From Kamptonema formosum PCC 10802 (GTDB taxonomy: Bacteria; Cyanobacteriota; Cyanobacteriia; Cyanobacteriales; Oscillatoriaceae), in the NCBI RefSeq assembly GCF_000332335.1, contig NZ_KB235948.1, positions 561,379-625,378 on the forward strand: a stretch of DNA of 64,000 nt. The letters run 5' to 3'. The notes beneath the pieces were generated by a model, which was given only the letters and a program-made list of their open reading frames with translations, searched no databases and was not told the DNA's origin. A program made the translations under genes and the position numbers. Position 1 is the first letter of the stretch, and every line of letters starts with the position of its first letter. Shown one piece after another: positions 45,933 through 54,586 of this stretch.

Positions 45933-46913
45933 TCACTGAGTTTGGAAGATGTTTTGAACCATTTTTTTGCCGGCACCGGCTGCTGCTTTATCGAGTTCGG
46001 CTATCTCGCCGGTGTCTAATTGCCAGCCCAACGCACCGATGTTTTCCTGTGCTTGCTGTAGGGTTTTCGCTCCTGGGATGGGGATGGTTCCCTTGCAGAC
46101 GCACCAGTTGAGGGCAACTTGTGACATTGTTTTGTTTCTGGATTCGGCAATTTCTCGCAAACAGGACAGCAGCGGGCGGATTTTTGGCAGGATCTGTCTG
46201 AACAGCAGACCTCGAATGCCTTTGGGAAAAGGGCCTTTTTCTGAGTATTTTCCTGTCAGCAGTCCCAGGACAAGTGGGCTGTAGGCAATGAGTTTGATTC
46301 CCAGTTCGTCACAGAGGTCTTTGAGTCCGAGTTCAGTGACGGGATAGGTGGAGAGGAGGGAATATTGAACTTGCAGGGTGGCAATGGGAACGCCTCGGGC
46401 GGCAAATTTTTGATGGGCGAGTTTGAGCCGTTTTGGGCCGAAGTTGGAGAGGCCGACTCCTTTGACTAATCCTTGTGCGTAAAGATCGGCAAGACCGTCT
46501 AAAAGGGGGGATTCTTGCCAGGGTGCGTAGTTGGCTGTTGACCAGTGCATCTGCACCAAATCTACGTTTTTTCCCAGGCGACCTGCTGATGCTTTGCAAG
46601 CGGATACCATTGACTGGCGGGTCAATCTCCAGGGATAAGCGGCAAGTTTAGTGGCGATGCAGATATTGTCTCTGTTTGTGCCGAGATATTCTCTGGAAAA
46701 GCGTCCGAGAAGCTGTTCGCTGCGCCCATTGAGTTTGCCGGTTCCGTAGGAATCGCCGGTGTCAAATAAGGTGACGCCGGTGCTGGCGCAGAGGTTAAAG
46801 ACGGCTTGCAGCTGGTCGTCCATGCTTTGGTCGTATCCCCAGAGGAGCCGGTTGCCCCAGGCCCATGTCCCGCATCCCATCGCCGGGAGGGAGAGTTTTT
46901 GGCGAGTTTGCAT
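45933..46913 (-). CDS. Aldo/keto reductase
   Basis: A 326-residue soluble enzyme of the AKR fold. The catalytic tetrad is present: D51 and Y56 in LFDTGDSYG, K89 in ATKLAAYPW, H123 in VQMHW. Cofactor-side signatures include GVGLSNFGPKRL, AYSPLVLGLLTGKY and IPIPGAKTLQQAQEN. It is NADPH-dependent by family; the substrate is unknown. It is convergent with psbA across the terminator. Confidence 0.92.
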   Translation of the reverse strand: MQTRQKLSLPAMGCGTWAWGNRLLWGYDQSMDDQLQAVFNLCASTGVTLFDTGDSYGTGKLNGRSEQLLGRFSREYLGTNRDNICIATKLAAYPWRLTRQSMVSACKASAGRLGKNVDLVQMHWSTANYAPWQESPLLDGLADLYAQGLVKGVGLSNFGPKRLKLAHQKFAARGVPIATLQVQYSLLSTYPVTELGLKDLCDELGIKLIAYSPLVLGLLTGKYSEKGPFPKGIRGLLFRQILPKIRPLLSCLREIAESRNKTMSQVALNWCVCKGTIPIPGAKTLQQAQENIGALGWQLDTGEIAELDKAAAGAGKKMVQNIFQTQ

Positions 46914-47022
46914 GTTGGCGTTTTGTAGGTGTGTTTAACCCAATCTACGACAATAGGCGCTCGACTTGAAAACTGCGCTGACTCGCCGAAAGCGCAGCTG
47001 TGGGCCGGCTGTAGTGCTTCTG

Positions 47023-47805
47023 TCAGTTTTTTCCCTGAATTCGGGAGGCTATATCTTCTAACTGCAAGCGGATTTCACTGGAGCGCAGCTTGGCTGCCTC
47101 AGCGACAAGCCGGTGGGCGAGAGACTGCCAGACATTGTGCCTCAAATTGTGGTAGGTCAGCCCCAGCAGCCACTGTTCGCCATATTCAGGTAAGGTATAT
47201 GCTTCCTGGCGTTCAAATGCCTCTTCAGCGATCGTCCAGTCCGCAAGGCGTCCCAATTTTTGTTCGCTAAATTTTGGCTGACCGAGGAGTGTCGCAAGGA
47301 TAAGCAGAGCGAGCGCGAAAAACGGGCGTTCTTCGCCAGGGTTGAGTTGTTCGACTCTCCAGGCGAGAAAGCTTGCTGCTGCCTGTTGCAGATCGCGACC
47401 GAGAACCAGTGCGCTGGCAAGCAGTTGAGCAATGGTAGTATTTTCGCTGTCAAAGTAGTCGGCGTTTGCAGGATCGGCTGCCGCTCGCAGGAGAGCGGCG
47501 CAAGCGAACGCCCTCATGATGTGCCCTCGAGTTCCAGTGCTTCCCGGCTTCCAGTTTGGATCGTCTGGTTCTGACCAGCGGATGAGTTCAAGAACTTCTT
47601 TTGGCTCCCATTTCATGGGGGCGGGAATTTGGCCGGTGTCGCGAATGCGGGACAGCTCTAGCAGGTGAGCGTCAGCGTCCATTCCGTAATCGGCTTCCGC
47701 GATTTCTCGCAGCATTGAGCCGTCTGTCTGCTTGCGGATTACGTCAAGCAGTGCGTTGGGTGAAGGGGCGAATGAGGTGAGGAGGTTGGTGGGAATGTTG
47801 GGCAT
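47023..47805 (-). CDS. Uncharacterised protein
   Basis: A 260-residue soluble protein, taken from the ATG at 47805 (MPNIPTNLLTSFAP); the 47865 start adds 20 residues. The sequence is helical, with segments MKWEPKEVLELIRWSEPDD, HIMRAFACAALLRAA and WQSLAHRLVAEAAKL. No family is recognised. Nothing in the neighbourhood indicates a role. Confidence 0.72.
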   Translation of the reverse strand: MPNIPTNLLTSFAPSPNALLDVIRKQTDGSMLREIAEADYGMDADAHLLELSRIRDTGQIPAPMKWEPKEVLELIRWSEPDDPNWKPGSTGTRGHIMRAFACAALLRAAADPANADYFDSENTTIAQLLASALVLGRDLQQAAASFLAWRVEQLNPGEERPFFALALLILATLLGQPKFSEQKLGRLADWTIAEEAFERQEAYTLPEYGEQWLLGLTYHNLRHNVWQSLAHRLVAEAAKLRSSEIRLQLEDIASRIQGKN

Positions 47806-48240
47806 TGCCGGTGTGTGTGAAGCCGTCGAGAGGGAATTTAGATGCCGGTTGAGATTAAACGGCACGCTGCCGGCTGGGGCGCATCTGTGCTAGACCGGCA
47901 ATAGCAGTATAACAATGCGCGGGCTGTGGCGATCGGGGTAGCGACTGCTGGGCGACCGGCTGCATCCTTTTTGACTGTTATTCCTGCCGGCTGGATGCCG
48001 GTGGGCGGTTGGGGGTATAATTGGATTGGCAGTCGTGGGATACCTTGCTTTTTCAAAAGGAGAAACTCACGCTGGCTCAAGCGAGCCGGTTTCCCGGCAT
48101 GAATCGCATTGCGTTCCAGCATCTGCTAGCGAGCCGGCAAATCCCAGTTCCCTAGGGTGTAGAAGATTTTGAACAAGATATTAAAACTCTGCGTGAGATG
48201 GGCAGATTGTGATTAGTGCAAGCGATACTTCGCCTGAGAG
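47806..48240. other. Spacer containing UPF0175-like gene remnant
   Basis: Except for the plus-strand remnant at 48021-48212 (separate entry), the spacer shows no gene. The minus-strand frame 47838-48122 is a shadow over the remnant. Confidence 0.5.
48021..48212 (+). pseudogene. UPF0175-like antitoxin remnant with internal stop
   Basis: The frame reads LLFQKEKLTLAQASRFPG, MNRIAFQHLLASRQIPVP, a TAG at 48153-48155, then GVEDFEQDIKTLREMGRL and a TGA. This matches the C-terminal two-thirds of UPF0175-type proteins, which are often antitoxins of PIN toxins. The N-terminal part is missing and the TAG replaces a usual Tyr or similar codon. No toxin gene is adjacent. Confidence 0.7.
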
Positions 48241-48618
48241 CTAAGCCTCTAAAATCTCCTTGATGACGCGAGCCATATCTTGATCAGCTGGGCGTTTTGC
48301 AAATTGTTCGTGGCTATAAATCCAAACAAGCCGGATTGCGGAGGCAGTCATATTAACCATATACATCAGTCTGATTTGTCCTGAAGCTCCTTTTGAAACC
48401 TTGAACGCTAGCTTGTGAAATGTCCAGCCTTCAGGTAATTGAATATTTCTGGGTAAAGGTTCAGTCCGAGAATTTATAGGGTACGGCTCTTCAGTCAAAT
48501 GTTCCAAGATTTCTGTCACCCGCTCAACAAAACTATCTCCATGAGCTTTGGCAAGCTTTTTAAAAGAGCGTTTGAAATTATCGGAGGGTTCAATCGAGAA
48601 GGGATTTGAGCCAGTCAC
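48241..48618 (-). CDS. RelE/ParE-like toxin
   Basis: A 125-residue protein. Pattern IEPSDNFKRSFKKLAKAHGD near the start, LPEGWTFHKLAFKVSKGA and QIRLMYMVNMTASAIRLVW (the strand-rich core) fit the RelE/ParE fold. It overlaps the upstream Panacea gene by 29 bp (48590-48618). RelE-type toxins cut mRNA in the ribosome or inhibit gyrase; which applies is not clear. It is complete in length. Confidence 0.75.
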   Translation of the reverse strand: MTGSNPFSIEPSDNFKRSFKKLAKAHGDSFVERVTEILEHLTEEPYPINSRTEPLPRNIQLPEGWTFHKLAFKVSKGASGQIRLMYMVNMTASAIRLVWIYSHEQFAKRPADQDMARVIKEILEA

Positions 48619-49177
48619 GCACTTCTCCTTTGCTAATGTGAGTTGAGGATTGCAAAGTACAAGCCTCCTTCAAGGTTTCGGACATCGCCTGTTCATACGC
48701 TGGATTGTCACGCTCTATCTGCTCAAGTTTCTGATGGCCTAATGCTTTCATATCCTCTCTGACAATCGGCTCGGTTGAGCTGGCTTGAGGTGGCAGCCCT
48801 TTGCGAGCTTTCCTCCAAGGAAACTCCAAGTGGGTCATGTCACTAAGAAGATAGGCATGGTAGCCACCAAAGTATTCCCAAATTTCTTCAAGAAGCTCTT
48901 GTTTGTCCTTAGGTATCTCTGACAAAAACTCTTTACTAGGGATAGGTAACTGCTTCGCCTCAAATTCACTGTAAAACCTGTAAGCAGGAGGACATACCGG
49001 CCCATATCGCCAGGCTTGAATTTCTTCGTCAAACAAAGGCTCATCGTACAAAGCTAAATGGAGGCTTTGTGCGTAATACAGAAGCTTTTGAACCTTCATA
49101 TTTGTCATTTCAGCTTCCATCCCATTCTCAGAAGCTTTCACAATGAAGTAGCGAGCTACCGTGAGACAGTCAATCAT
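48590..49177 (-). CDS. Panacea/SocA-domain antitoxin (DUF4065)
   Basis: A 195-residue protein. The family opening NMKVQKLLYYAQSLHLALYD, then LFDEEIQAWRYGPVCPPAYR, is characteristic of the Panacea (SocA/DUF4065) domain. Panacea domains act as antitoxins that combine with many toxin types. Here the gene precedes and overlaps a RelE-like toxin. The C-terminal 60 residues (EACTLQSSTHISKGEVRDW) may bind the toxin. Confidence 0.86.
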   Translation of the reverse strand: MIDCLTVARYFIVKASENGMEAEMTNMKVQKLLYYAQSLHLALYDEPLFDEEIQAWRYGPVCPPAYRFYSEFEAKQLPIPSKEFLSEIPKDKQELLEEIWEYFGGYHAYLLSDMTHLEFPWRKARKGLPPQASSTEPIVREDMKALGHQKLEQIERDNPAYEQAMSETLKEACTLQSSTHISKGEVRDWLKSLLD

Positions 49178-49398
49178 AGTTTAGATCCGCCAACAGGAGT
49201 GGACTACCCGCACTAACAAATCTTAAGGCAAATCAACAAGTTCTCATACTATTATAATCCAAATCTGCACGTTTAGTCCGCACAGTAACCCTAAACAGGT
49301 TATGGACAGATGGCATATAGCCTTTAGGCAAGAACAAGGACGCCAGTACAATACAATTCTACTCCAACCGGCATTTGTTTGCCGGCTGACCCCACGCG
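49178..49398. other. Spacer upstream of the toxin-antitoxin pair
   Basis: No gene is seen; an AT-rich stretch at 49240-49270 may carry the promoter for the Panacea operon. Confidence 0.35.
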
Positions 49399-49706
49399 CA
49401 CAACCGGCCACAACGCGCAATTGCCGCGTTCACCGGCAGCCCCGCCCTCGGAGTCGCCCGGACGTGCCGGCAGACTCTCAACCCAATCTATTCTTATTAT
49501 GCCGGCAACCGCGCCGCAAGTCAAGGTGGATGAAATCGAATTTTTCCTTCAATCTGCGGGGGACTTGCAACAAGATGGCGCAACCGGCCACAAGGTGCAA
49601 TTGCCCCGTCCGCCGGCCACCCCGCCCTGGGAGTCGCCCAGGCGTGCCGGCAGGCTCACAACCCGCTTCATTTTTATTATGCCGGCAACCGCGCCCCAAG
49701 TTAAGG
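49399..49706 (+). pseudogene. Decayed ilvA copy (tandem fragments)
   Basis: The first fragment (49399-49530) aligns with ilvA around 51090-51200: it encodes AIAAFTGSPALGVA against VIAASAGNHAQGVA in the intact gene. The next (49534-49580) encodes FSFNLRGTCNKMAQ, matching FSFKLRGAYNKMAQ of the active site, with the PLP-binding Lys changed to Asn. The last (49578-49706) ends FIFIMPATAPQVKV against AIIVMPVTTPQVKI. The frame is broken between pieces. The intact gene lies 1.2 kb downstream on the same strand. Confidence 0.8.
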
Positions 49707-49842
49707 TGGGGGAGAGAAGTACGTTTCTAATCTGGAGATTCCCGTCTTCCACTGGCCCGTTCCAGAAAAGTTTGCCAAAAAGTTCAAGAAAGTTTTGAAC
49801 GCCAATAAAAATCCAAGCAACTGCTATAATCTGCTAAAATAG
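49705..49842 (+). pseudogene. Orphan coding fragment
   Basis: Directly after the decayed ilvA piece, one frame is open for 45 residues without a start codon: EKYVSNLEIPVFHWPVPEKF, AKKFKKVLNANKN, then a stop at 49840-49842. It looks protein-like (Lys/Phe-rich helix) but no family is recognised. Confidence 0.4.
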
Positions 49843-49977
49843 GATATAACAGTTGAGCCATACAGATGAAGCCCCCGCAACTGCTGAAGCCCCCGCAACT
49901 GCCAAGATGAACCGGCAATGTAGAGACAAGAGCATGTCGCGTCTCTGTGGCTGTAAGTTTGAACAAGGTATAAGACC

Positions 49978-50200
49978 ATGACTGCTAGAGATCGACTGAT
50001 TCAAGAGATTGCGCAAGCTCCTGATTTCCTAGTTGAGGAGCTTTTAGATTTCCTGCTGTTTGCCAAAGCCCGCAGAAGTCAGCCGGCACTTTCAGAAACG
50101 CCCAAAGAACCTCGCCCCGTTGGGTGCCGGCGAGTTTACAGTACCTCCCGACTTTAACGCTCCCTTACCAGAAGATATTCTTCGCGACTTGGCCGGCTAG
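49978..50200 (+). pseudogene. DUF2281-like antitoxin gene with frameshift
   Basis: The ATG frame reads MTARDRLIQEIAQAPDFLVE, ELLDFLLFAKARRSQPAL and then runs into an out-of-frame tail (PVGCRRVYSTSRL, stop). In the +1-shifted frame, NLAPLGAGEFTVPPDFNAPL and PEDILRDLAG follow to the TAG at 50198-50200. This is the usual C-terminus of such antitoxin-like proteins, so a single-base indel near 50115 separates the two halves. Unless the frame is shifted during translation, the gene is broken. Confidence 0.7.
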
Positions 50201-50240
50201 CGATGAATTGAGAACTTGGAGTAGTGGAGGTTAAGCTTAC

Positions 50241-50477
50241 TTGAAATTTGAAATTATCGGGGACATCGATCGTATTGAAACCATTGCGATTGGCAGTTCC
50301 ATTCGTGAAGTCGAACGCTTGCGGAAAACCTATGGGTTGGGACGCTGGCGGAAACTTAAAGGCACTGCTACCATTCGCTTAGACGACGGAACCGTTTTTG
50401 AAGCGGAGTTACACTGGTACGAAGCACACGGCATCGGGAAGAAAGAAATAAAAGTTAAACGCATTCTCTCGGAGTAG
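50241..50477 (+). CDS. Small conserved protein 1 of a pair
   Basis: A 78-residue protein that starts with TTG, ten bases after GGAGG. Sequence MKFEIIGDIDRIETIAIGSS, RKTYGLGRWRKLKGTATIRL, LHWYEAHGIGKKEIKVK is a small beta-rich protein I recall from many cyanobacteria without a named function. It is followed by the second gene after two bp. Confidence 0.75.
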   Translation: MKFEIIGDIDRIETIAIGSSIREVERLRKTYGLGRWRKLKGTATIRLDDGTVFEAELHWYEAHGIGKKEIKVKRILSE

Positions 50478-50479
50478 TT

Positions 50480-50713
50480 ATGCAATCAGCCAACGCAGCC
50501 CCTCAATTTGTCATTTGCATTAGCAACAGAGATTACCCAGCTTCATTAGAAGTGCGAAAAATTTATCGCGCTGTTCCCGATCCTAATGCGGCCAAACATC
50601 AAATGATTCGTGTGATTGACGAATCCAATGAAGATTATCTTTACCCACTCAGCTATTTTGTGCCTATTGAGTTGCCAAAAGCGGCTGAAGAAGCTTTCTC
50701 TATCGCCGGTTAA
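50480..50713 (+). CDS. Small conserved protein 2 of a pair
   Basis: A 77-residue protein two bp after the first. It reads FVICISNRDYPASLEVRKIY, then DPNAAKHQMIRVIDESNEDY and LYPLSYFVPIELP. Both genes are probably cotranscribed; function unknown. The pair sits next to toxin-antitoxin remnants, where such short pairs are often seen. Confidence 0.78.
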   Translation: MQSANAAPQFVICISNRDYPASLEVRKIYRAVPDPNAAKHQMIRVIDESNEDYLYPLSYFVPIELPKAAEEAFSIAG

Positions 50714-50748
50714 AAGCGCGTTTATAAAGGAATTGCTAAGCGTGGGCC

Positions 50749-50781
50749 AGAAACCGGGTTTCTTCAAGAAACCCGGTTTCT
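50749..50781. repeat. AGAAACCGGGTTTCTT hairpin
   Basis: A perfect hairpin (AGAAACCGGGTTTCTT and its mirror) lies between the small gene pair and ilvA. It is the core palindrome of the 7610/34972 element without the outer arms. Confidence 0.65.
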
Positions 50782-50878
50782 TGTGATTTCACCGGCAGTT
50801 CAGGCAACACCGGCATAGCGGTGACACCAATCGTGTATTATTGTAACGCATCCGGCATTTACCCACCCCCTCACACCC

Positions 50879-52390
50879 ATGTACTGCGACTACCTGGTAC
50901 AAATACTCACCGCCCGCGTGTACGACGTTGCCCAAGAGACGCCGCTGGAGTGCGCCCCGAACCTGTCGGCGCGTCTGAATAACAAACTCCTGCTCAAGCG
51001 GGAGGACATGCAGTCTGTCTTTTCCTTCAAGCTGCGCGGGGCTTACAATAAAATGGCGCAACTGCCCCCGGATATGCTGGCGCAGGGCGTGATTGCGGCA
51101 TCCGCCGGCAACCACGCCCAAGGCGTCGCCCTCGGTGCCTCCCGGCTGGGAACCCGCGCTATTATCGTTATGCCGGTCACTACGCCCCAAGTCAAAATCA
51201 ATGCAGTTAAAGCGCGCGGGGGCGAAGTTGTATTGCGCGGCGATACCTACGACGACGCCTACGCCTACGCCCGCCAGCTAGAAGCAGAAAAAGGCTTGAC
51301 TTTTATTCACCCCTTTGATGACCCGGATGTGATTGCCGGTCAGGGTACAATCGGGATGGAAATTCTGCGGCAATATCAGAAACCCATTGACGCTATTTTT
51401 GTTGCTATTGGCGGGGGCGGACTGATTTCTGGGATTGCGGCGTATGTGAAACGCTTGCGCCCGGAAATTAAGATTATTGGCGTTGAGCCGGTGGATGCCG
51501 ATGCCATGCATCAATCCCTGAAAGCCGGTCATCGGGTGCGCTTGTCTCAGGTGGGTTTGTTTGCCGATGGGGTTGCCGTGCGGGAAGTGGGGGAAGAAAC
51601 TTTCCGCCTCTGCCAGGAATATGTTGATGATATCATTTTAGTAGATACCGACGACACCTGTGCGGCGATTAAAGATGTGTTTGAGGATACGCGCTCCATT
51701 CTCGAACCGGCAGGTGCGCTGGCGGTTGCCGGTGCCAAAGCTTATGTCGAACGCGAGCAAATTCAGGGACAAACCTTAGTTGCCGTCGCCTGCGGGGCTA
51801 ATATGAACTTTGACCGGCTTCGCTTTGTGGCAGAGCGCGCCGAGTTTGGCGAACGCCGCGAAGCCATCTTTGCCGTCACCATTCCCGAAGAGCGGGGGAG
51901 TCTGCGCAAGTTCTGCGAGTGTATTGGCAAGCGCAATCTCACCGAGTTTAACTATCGGATTGCCGACGAAAAAGAAGCGCATATCTTTGTGGGCGTGCAA
52001 ATTCAAAACCGCGCCGACGCCGCAAATATGGTGGCAACCTTTGAAGCGAATGGTTTGAAAACCCTTGACTTAACCGATGACGAACTGACAAAATTGCACC
52101 TGCGGCACATGGTGGGCGGGCGTTCGCCCCTCGCCCACAATGAATTGCTCTACCGTTTCGAGTTTCCCGAACGTCCTGGCGCACTGATGAAATTCGTCAC
52201 TTCCATGAGTCCCGATTGGAATATCAGCGTCTTCCACTACCGCAACAATGGCTCGGACTACGGGCGAATTGTTGTGGGGATGCAAGTTCCCCCGCACGAG
52301 ATGGAAGAGTGGCAGGCATTTCTGGACACCCTCGGCTATCGCTACTGGGATGAAAGCCAGAATCCTGCCTACAAGCTGTTTTTGGGGTAG
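50879..52390 (+). CDS. ilvA: Threonine ammonia-lyase, biosynthetic
   Basis: A 503-residue PLP enzyme making 2-oxobutanoate for isoleucine. The Schiff-base Lys is K51 in SFKLRGAYNKMAQ. AGNHAQGVA and the phosphate-binding GGGGLISG follow. Ser in the CGANMN region closes the cofactor site. Residues 325-500 carry two ACT-like regulatory domains (FAVTIPEERGSLRKFCECIG, RFEFPERPGALMKFVTSM) typical of the biosynthetic, isoleucine-inhibited form. It is intact, unlike the decayed copy upstream. Confidence 0.96.
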   Translation: MYCDYLVQILTARVYDVAQETPLECAPNLSARLNNKLLLKREDMQSVFSFKLRGAYNKMAQLPPDMLAQGVIAASAGNHAQGVALGASRLGTRAIIVMPVTTPQVKINAVKARGGEVVLRGDTYDDAYAYARQLEAEKGLTFIHPFDDPDVIAGQGTIGMEILRQYQKPIDAIFVAIGGGGLISGIAAYVKRLRPEIKIIGVEPVDADAMHQSLKAGHRVRLSQVGLFADGVAVREVGEETFRLCQEYVDDIILVDTDDTCAAIKDVFEDTRSILEPAGALAVAGAKAYVEREQIQGQTLVAVACGANMNFDRLRFVAERAEFGERREAIFAVTIPEERGSLRKFCECIGKRNLTEFNYRIADEKEAHIFVGVQIQNRADAANMVATFEANGLKTLDLTDDELTKLHLRHMVGGRSPLAHNELLYRFEFPERPGALMKFVTSMSPDWNISVFHYRNNGSDYGRIVVGMQVPPHEMEEWQAFLDTLGYRYWDESQNPAYKLFLG

Positions 52391-52448
52391 GAGAATAGGC
52401 GGAGTCCAATCCTGATTACAATCAATAATGATCCACATTCTTCTCTTC

Positions 52449-52498
52449 AGCCCGCGAAGGCGGGCTTTGTTTGTATAGCCGCGATTTATAATCGCCTG
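52449..52498. repeat. Double-hairpin repeat, copy 4 (inverted)
   Basis: Hairpins GCCCGCGAAGGCGGGC and GCGATTTATAATCGC follow ilvA; the same pair recurs at 27783, 30470 and 31151. It may act as a bidirectional terminator between ilvA and the convergent gene. Confidence 0.6.
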
Positions 52499-52563
52499 GA
52501 AACTAGCGCTCTCGCCGGGTAAAAGGGCTAAAGCCCTACTACAAACCAAAGCTATCGCCTGCG

Positions 52564-53775
52564 CTACACCTTATCCAACGCCGGCGGCACAATGCCAAGT
52601 CCGCTCAAACCGGCATCCAGTTCCCTCAGCACTTTAAAATCCACTTCCGGCAAAGGATATGTGTTACTGTAAAACACACCGGCACTCCCCGCCGGAAAGC
52701 GCTCCAAAAAACAAAATGCTTGGCGAAACTGCTGGGGCGTTGCAGACACCGGCGAGTCTAAATGGCAGGGAACAATCCGCTGGAAATCCCAACTCGCCAC
52801 CTTATCCGCCCACTCGATAGTTTCCTTCGGCGCTCGGTTGAGAATCAGACTCTGGAGCACCGGCGCGACAAACAAACGCCCATCCCCGCGCAGCGCCTCA
52901 AACGATCGCTTCCAGTCCGAATTCCACTTAAAAGGAAACAGCCCGAAATAACCTTTCTTCGACCGATCTGGCGCTTTCAGCGCATCCCAAAACACCTCAC
53001 TCCATTTAAACACCTCTAGCGCACTCGGCTGAAAATACATCGCAAACAGACAAATGCGCTGCCATCCCTTGCGCCGGTTTGCCTGCGTGTCTTCCAGAAT
53101 ATCAGATGCCCTGTCCTTAGCATGAAACAGCAACGGATACGGATCTAGCTGAACGATTGCCGGCGGCTCTTCCGGGATGGAAACCACCGAATCCGTCACC
53201 AGCAGCGTGCGCGATCGCTTGTCAAAAAAAGCTGCTTCCGCAAACCGTCCCGGACCGAGTTCAATTGGCCCTAATATCGCATAATTGAACTGGCCGGCAA
53301 AAGGCGCTTTGCTGCTGTCTTCTGGAAGTACCTGCGTGCGTTTTGCCGGCAAACCCAGCCAGCTCAGTGGCAGATTTAGCGGGAAACTCCACTGTGAGGG
53401 AGCCACAAACACCTGCGCCTGGGGAAATCTTCTGGCAAAAGGCCCAACAAAAACTTTGTGTTCTAAACCGGAGATAGTTGGCAGGATGATATACTTAACG
53501 TCGCCGTGTTTCGCCACCAACTCTTGGACAAGGCGCAGGCACTCACGAGTCGGCGCAACCGGCGCATAGATCAGCAATCCCCCTCCCTCAAGCTTAACGA
53601 CAGTCATGCGAATCGGCACGACAACATAGAAGATGCCCTGCATCTGGTCAAACGTCCAAACTGCGTCCTGAACCACTTCTTGGCGGATGGTTCGCCGGCT
53701 TCCATAAGGGTACAGTGGCATGGCTGGCCAGAAGGCCCATGAAAAGTCCCTTGGATCGATCGTCTGTCCCTGCAT
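52564..53775 (-). CDS. DUF4336 protein
   Basis: A 403-residue soluble protein. Typical parts are SWAFWPAMPLYPYGSRRTIR near the start, MTVVKLEGGGLLIYAPVAPT, VKYIILPTISGLEHKVFVGP, VFVAPSQWSFPLNLP and HAKDRASDILEDT. The family has a metallo-beta-lactamase-like layout without the full metal motif and is common in cyanobacteria and plants; its function is unknown. It is divergent from lemA. Confidence 0.82.
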   Translation of the reverse strand: MQGQTIDPRDFSWAFWPAMPLYPYGSRRTIRQEVVQDAVWTFDQMQGIFYVVVPIRMTVVKLEGGGLLIYAPVAPTRECLRLVQELVAKHGDVKYIILPTISGLEHKVFVGPFARRFPQAQVFVAPSQWSFPLNLPLSWLGLPAKRTQVLPEDSSKAPFAGQFNYAILGPIELGPGRFAEAAFFDKRSRTLLVTDSVVSIPEEPPAIVQLDPYPLLFHAKDRASDILEDTQANRRKGWQRICLFAMYFQPSALEVFKWSEVFWDALKAPDRSKKGYFGLFPFKWNSDWKRSFEALRGDGRLFVAPVLQSLILNRAPKETIEWADKVASWDFQRIVPCHLDSPVSATPQQFRQAFCFLERFPAGSAGVFYSNTYPLPEVDFKVLRELDAGLSGLGIVPPALDKV

Positions 53776-53962
53776 TTCCTGCGCGTTCCTCCCGGTTTGT
53801 TTTGTTCTGCTGGTAGTGTATCAGAAGGTGGGATTTTATGAACCGCCGCCGTGAAGAAGCGCCAAGAACTTAACAAATGTTAACTTGGCAGGCAGCCAGG
53901 ATATGCTATAGTAAGACAAATTCACTCTTTCTGCCAACGAGCAAAATTAAGGATTTAGCCCT

Positions 53963-54550
53963 ATGGGAGCTTTAATTTTTCTGGTCATGCTGGTGCTGAT
54001 TGTCGGGTTCATCGTTGCCGACGCTTACAACAAGCTTGTCACCTTGCGCAATCGCTACAAGAACGCTTACAGCCAAATCGATGTTCAGCTCCAGCGCCGG
54101 TACGATTTAATTCCCAACCTGGTGGAAACCGCCAAAGGTTACATGAAGCACGAGCGCGAAACCTTGGAAGCAGTTATCGCGGCGCGGAATGCCGCCATGA
54201 CAGCCAGCACGCAAGCCGCCCAAAATCCCGGCGATCCGCAAGCAATGCAGCAGCTGCAGAATTCAGAAGCCGCCCTCACAGGAGCTTTGAGCCGGCTTTT
54301 AGTCCTGTCTGAGGCTTATCCCGACCTGAAAGCAGACCGCACAATGACTCAGTTAATGGAAGAATTAACCTCTACAGAAAACAAGGTGGCATTTGCCCGC
54401 CAAGCGTTTAACGATGCGGTGACGCTCTACAACACCAAGCGAGAAGTGTTCCCCAGCAATTTAATTGCCGGTTCCTTCAACTTCAGTGCGGCTGAGTTAC
54501 TGGAAGAAGCTGCGCCTGAAGTGAAAAAGGCTCCTCGGGTTTCCTTCTAA
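53963..54550 (+). CDS. LemA-family membrane protein
   Basis: A 195-residue protein with one N-terminal membrane helix (LIFLVMLVLIVGFIVADAYN). A long helical bundle follows (LRNRYKNAYSQIDVQLQRRY, DLIPNLVETAKGYMKHE). The C-terminus carries VTLYNTKREVFPSNLIAG. Members form a membrane coiled-coil protein; the neighbour M48 protease is a known partner by gene order in other bacteria. Confidence 0.9.
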   Translation: MGALIFLVMLVLIVGFIVADAYNKLVTLRNRYKNAYSQIDVQLQRRYDLIPNLVETAKGYMKHERETLEAVIAARNAAMTASTQAAQNPGDPQAMQQLQNSEAALTGALSRLLVLSEAYPDLKADRTMTQLMEELTSTENKVAFARQAFNDAVTLYNTKREVFPSNLIAGSFNFSAAELLEEAAPEVKKAPRVSF

Positions 54551-54586
54551 ATAGTGAAATAGTGCTGCCCGCTCCCTCACCCGCGT

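Noticed and set aside
49302-49730. 142-residue open frame as a real gene
   Set aside because: It contains the active-site segment of ilvA in one part and other frames of ilvA elsewhere, so it is a decayed copy.
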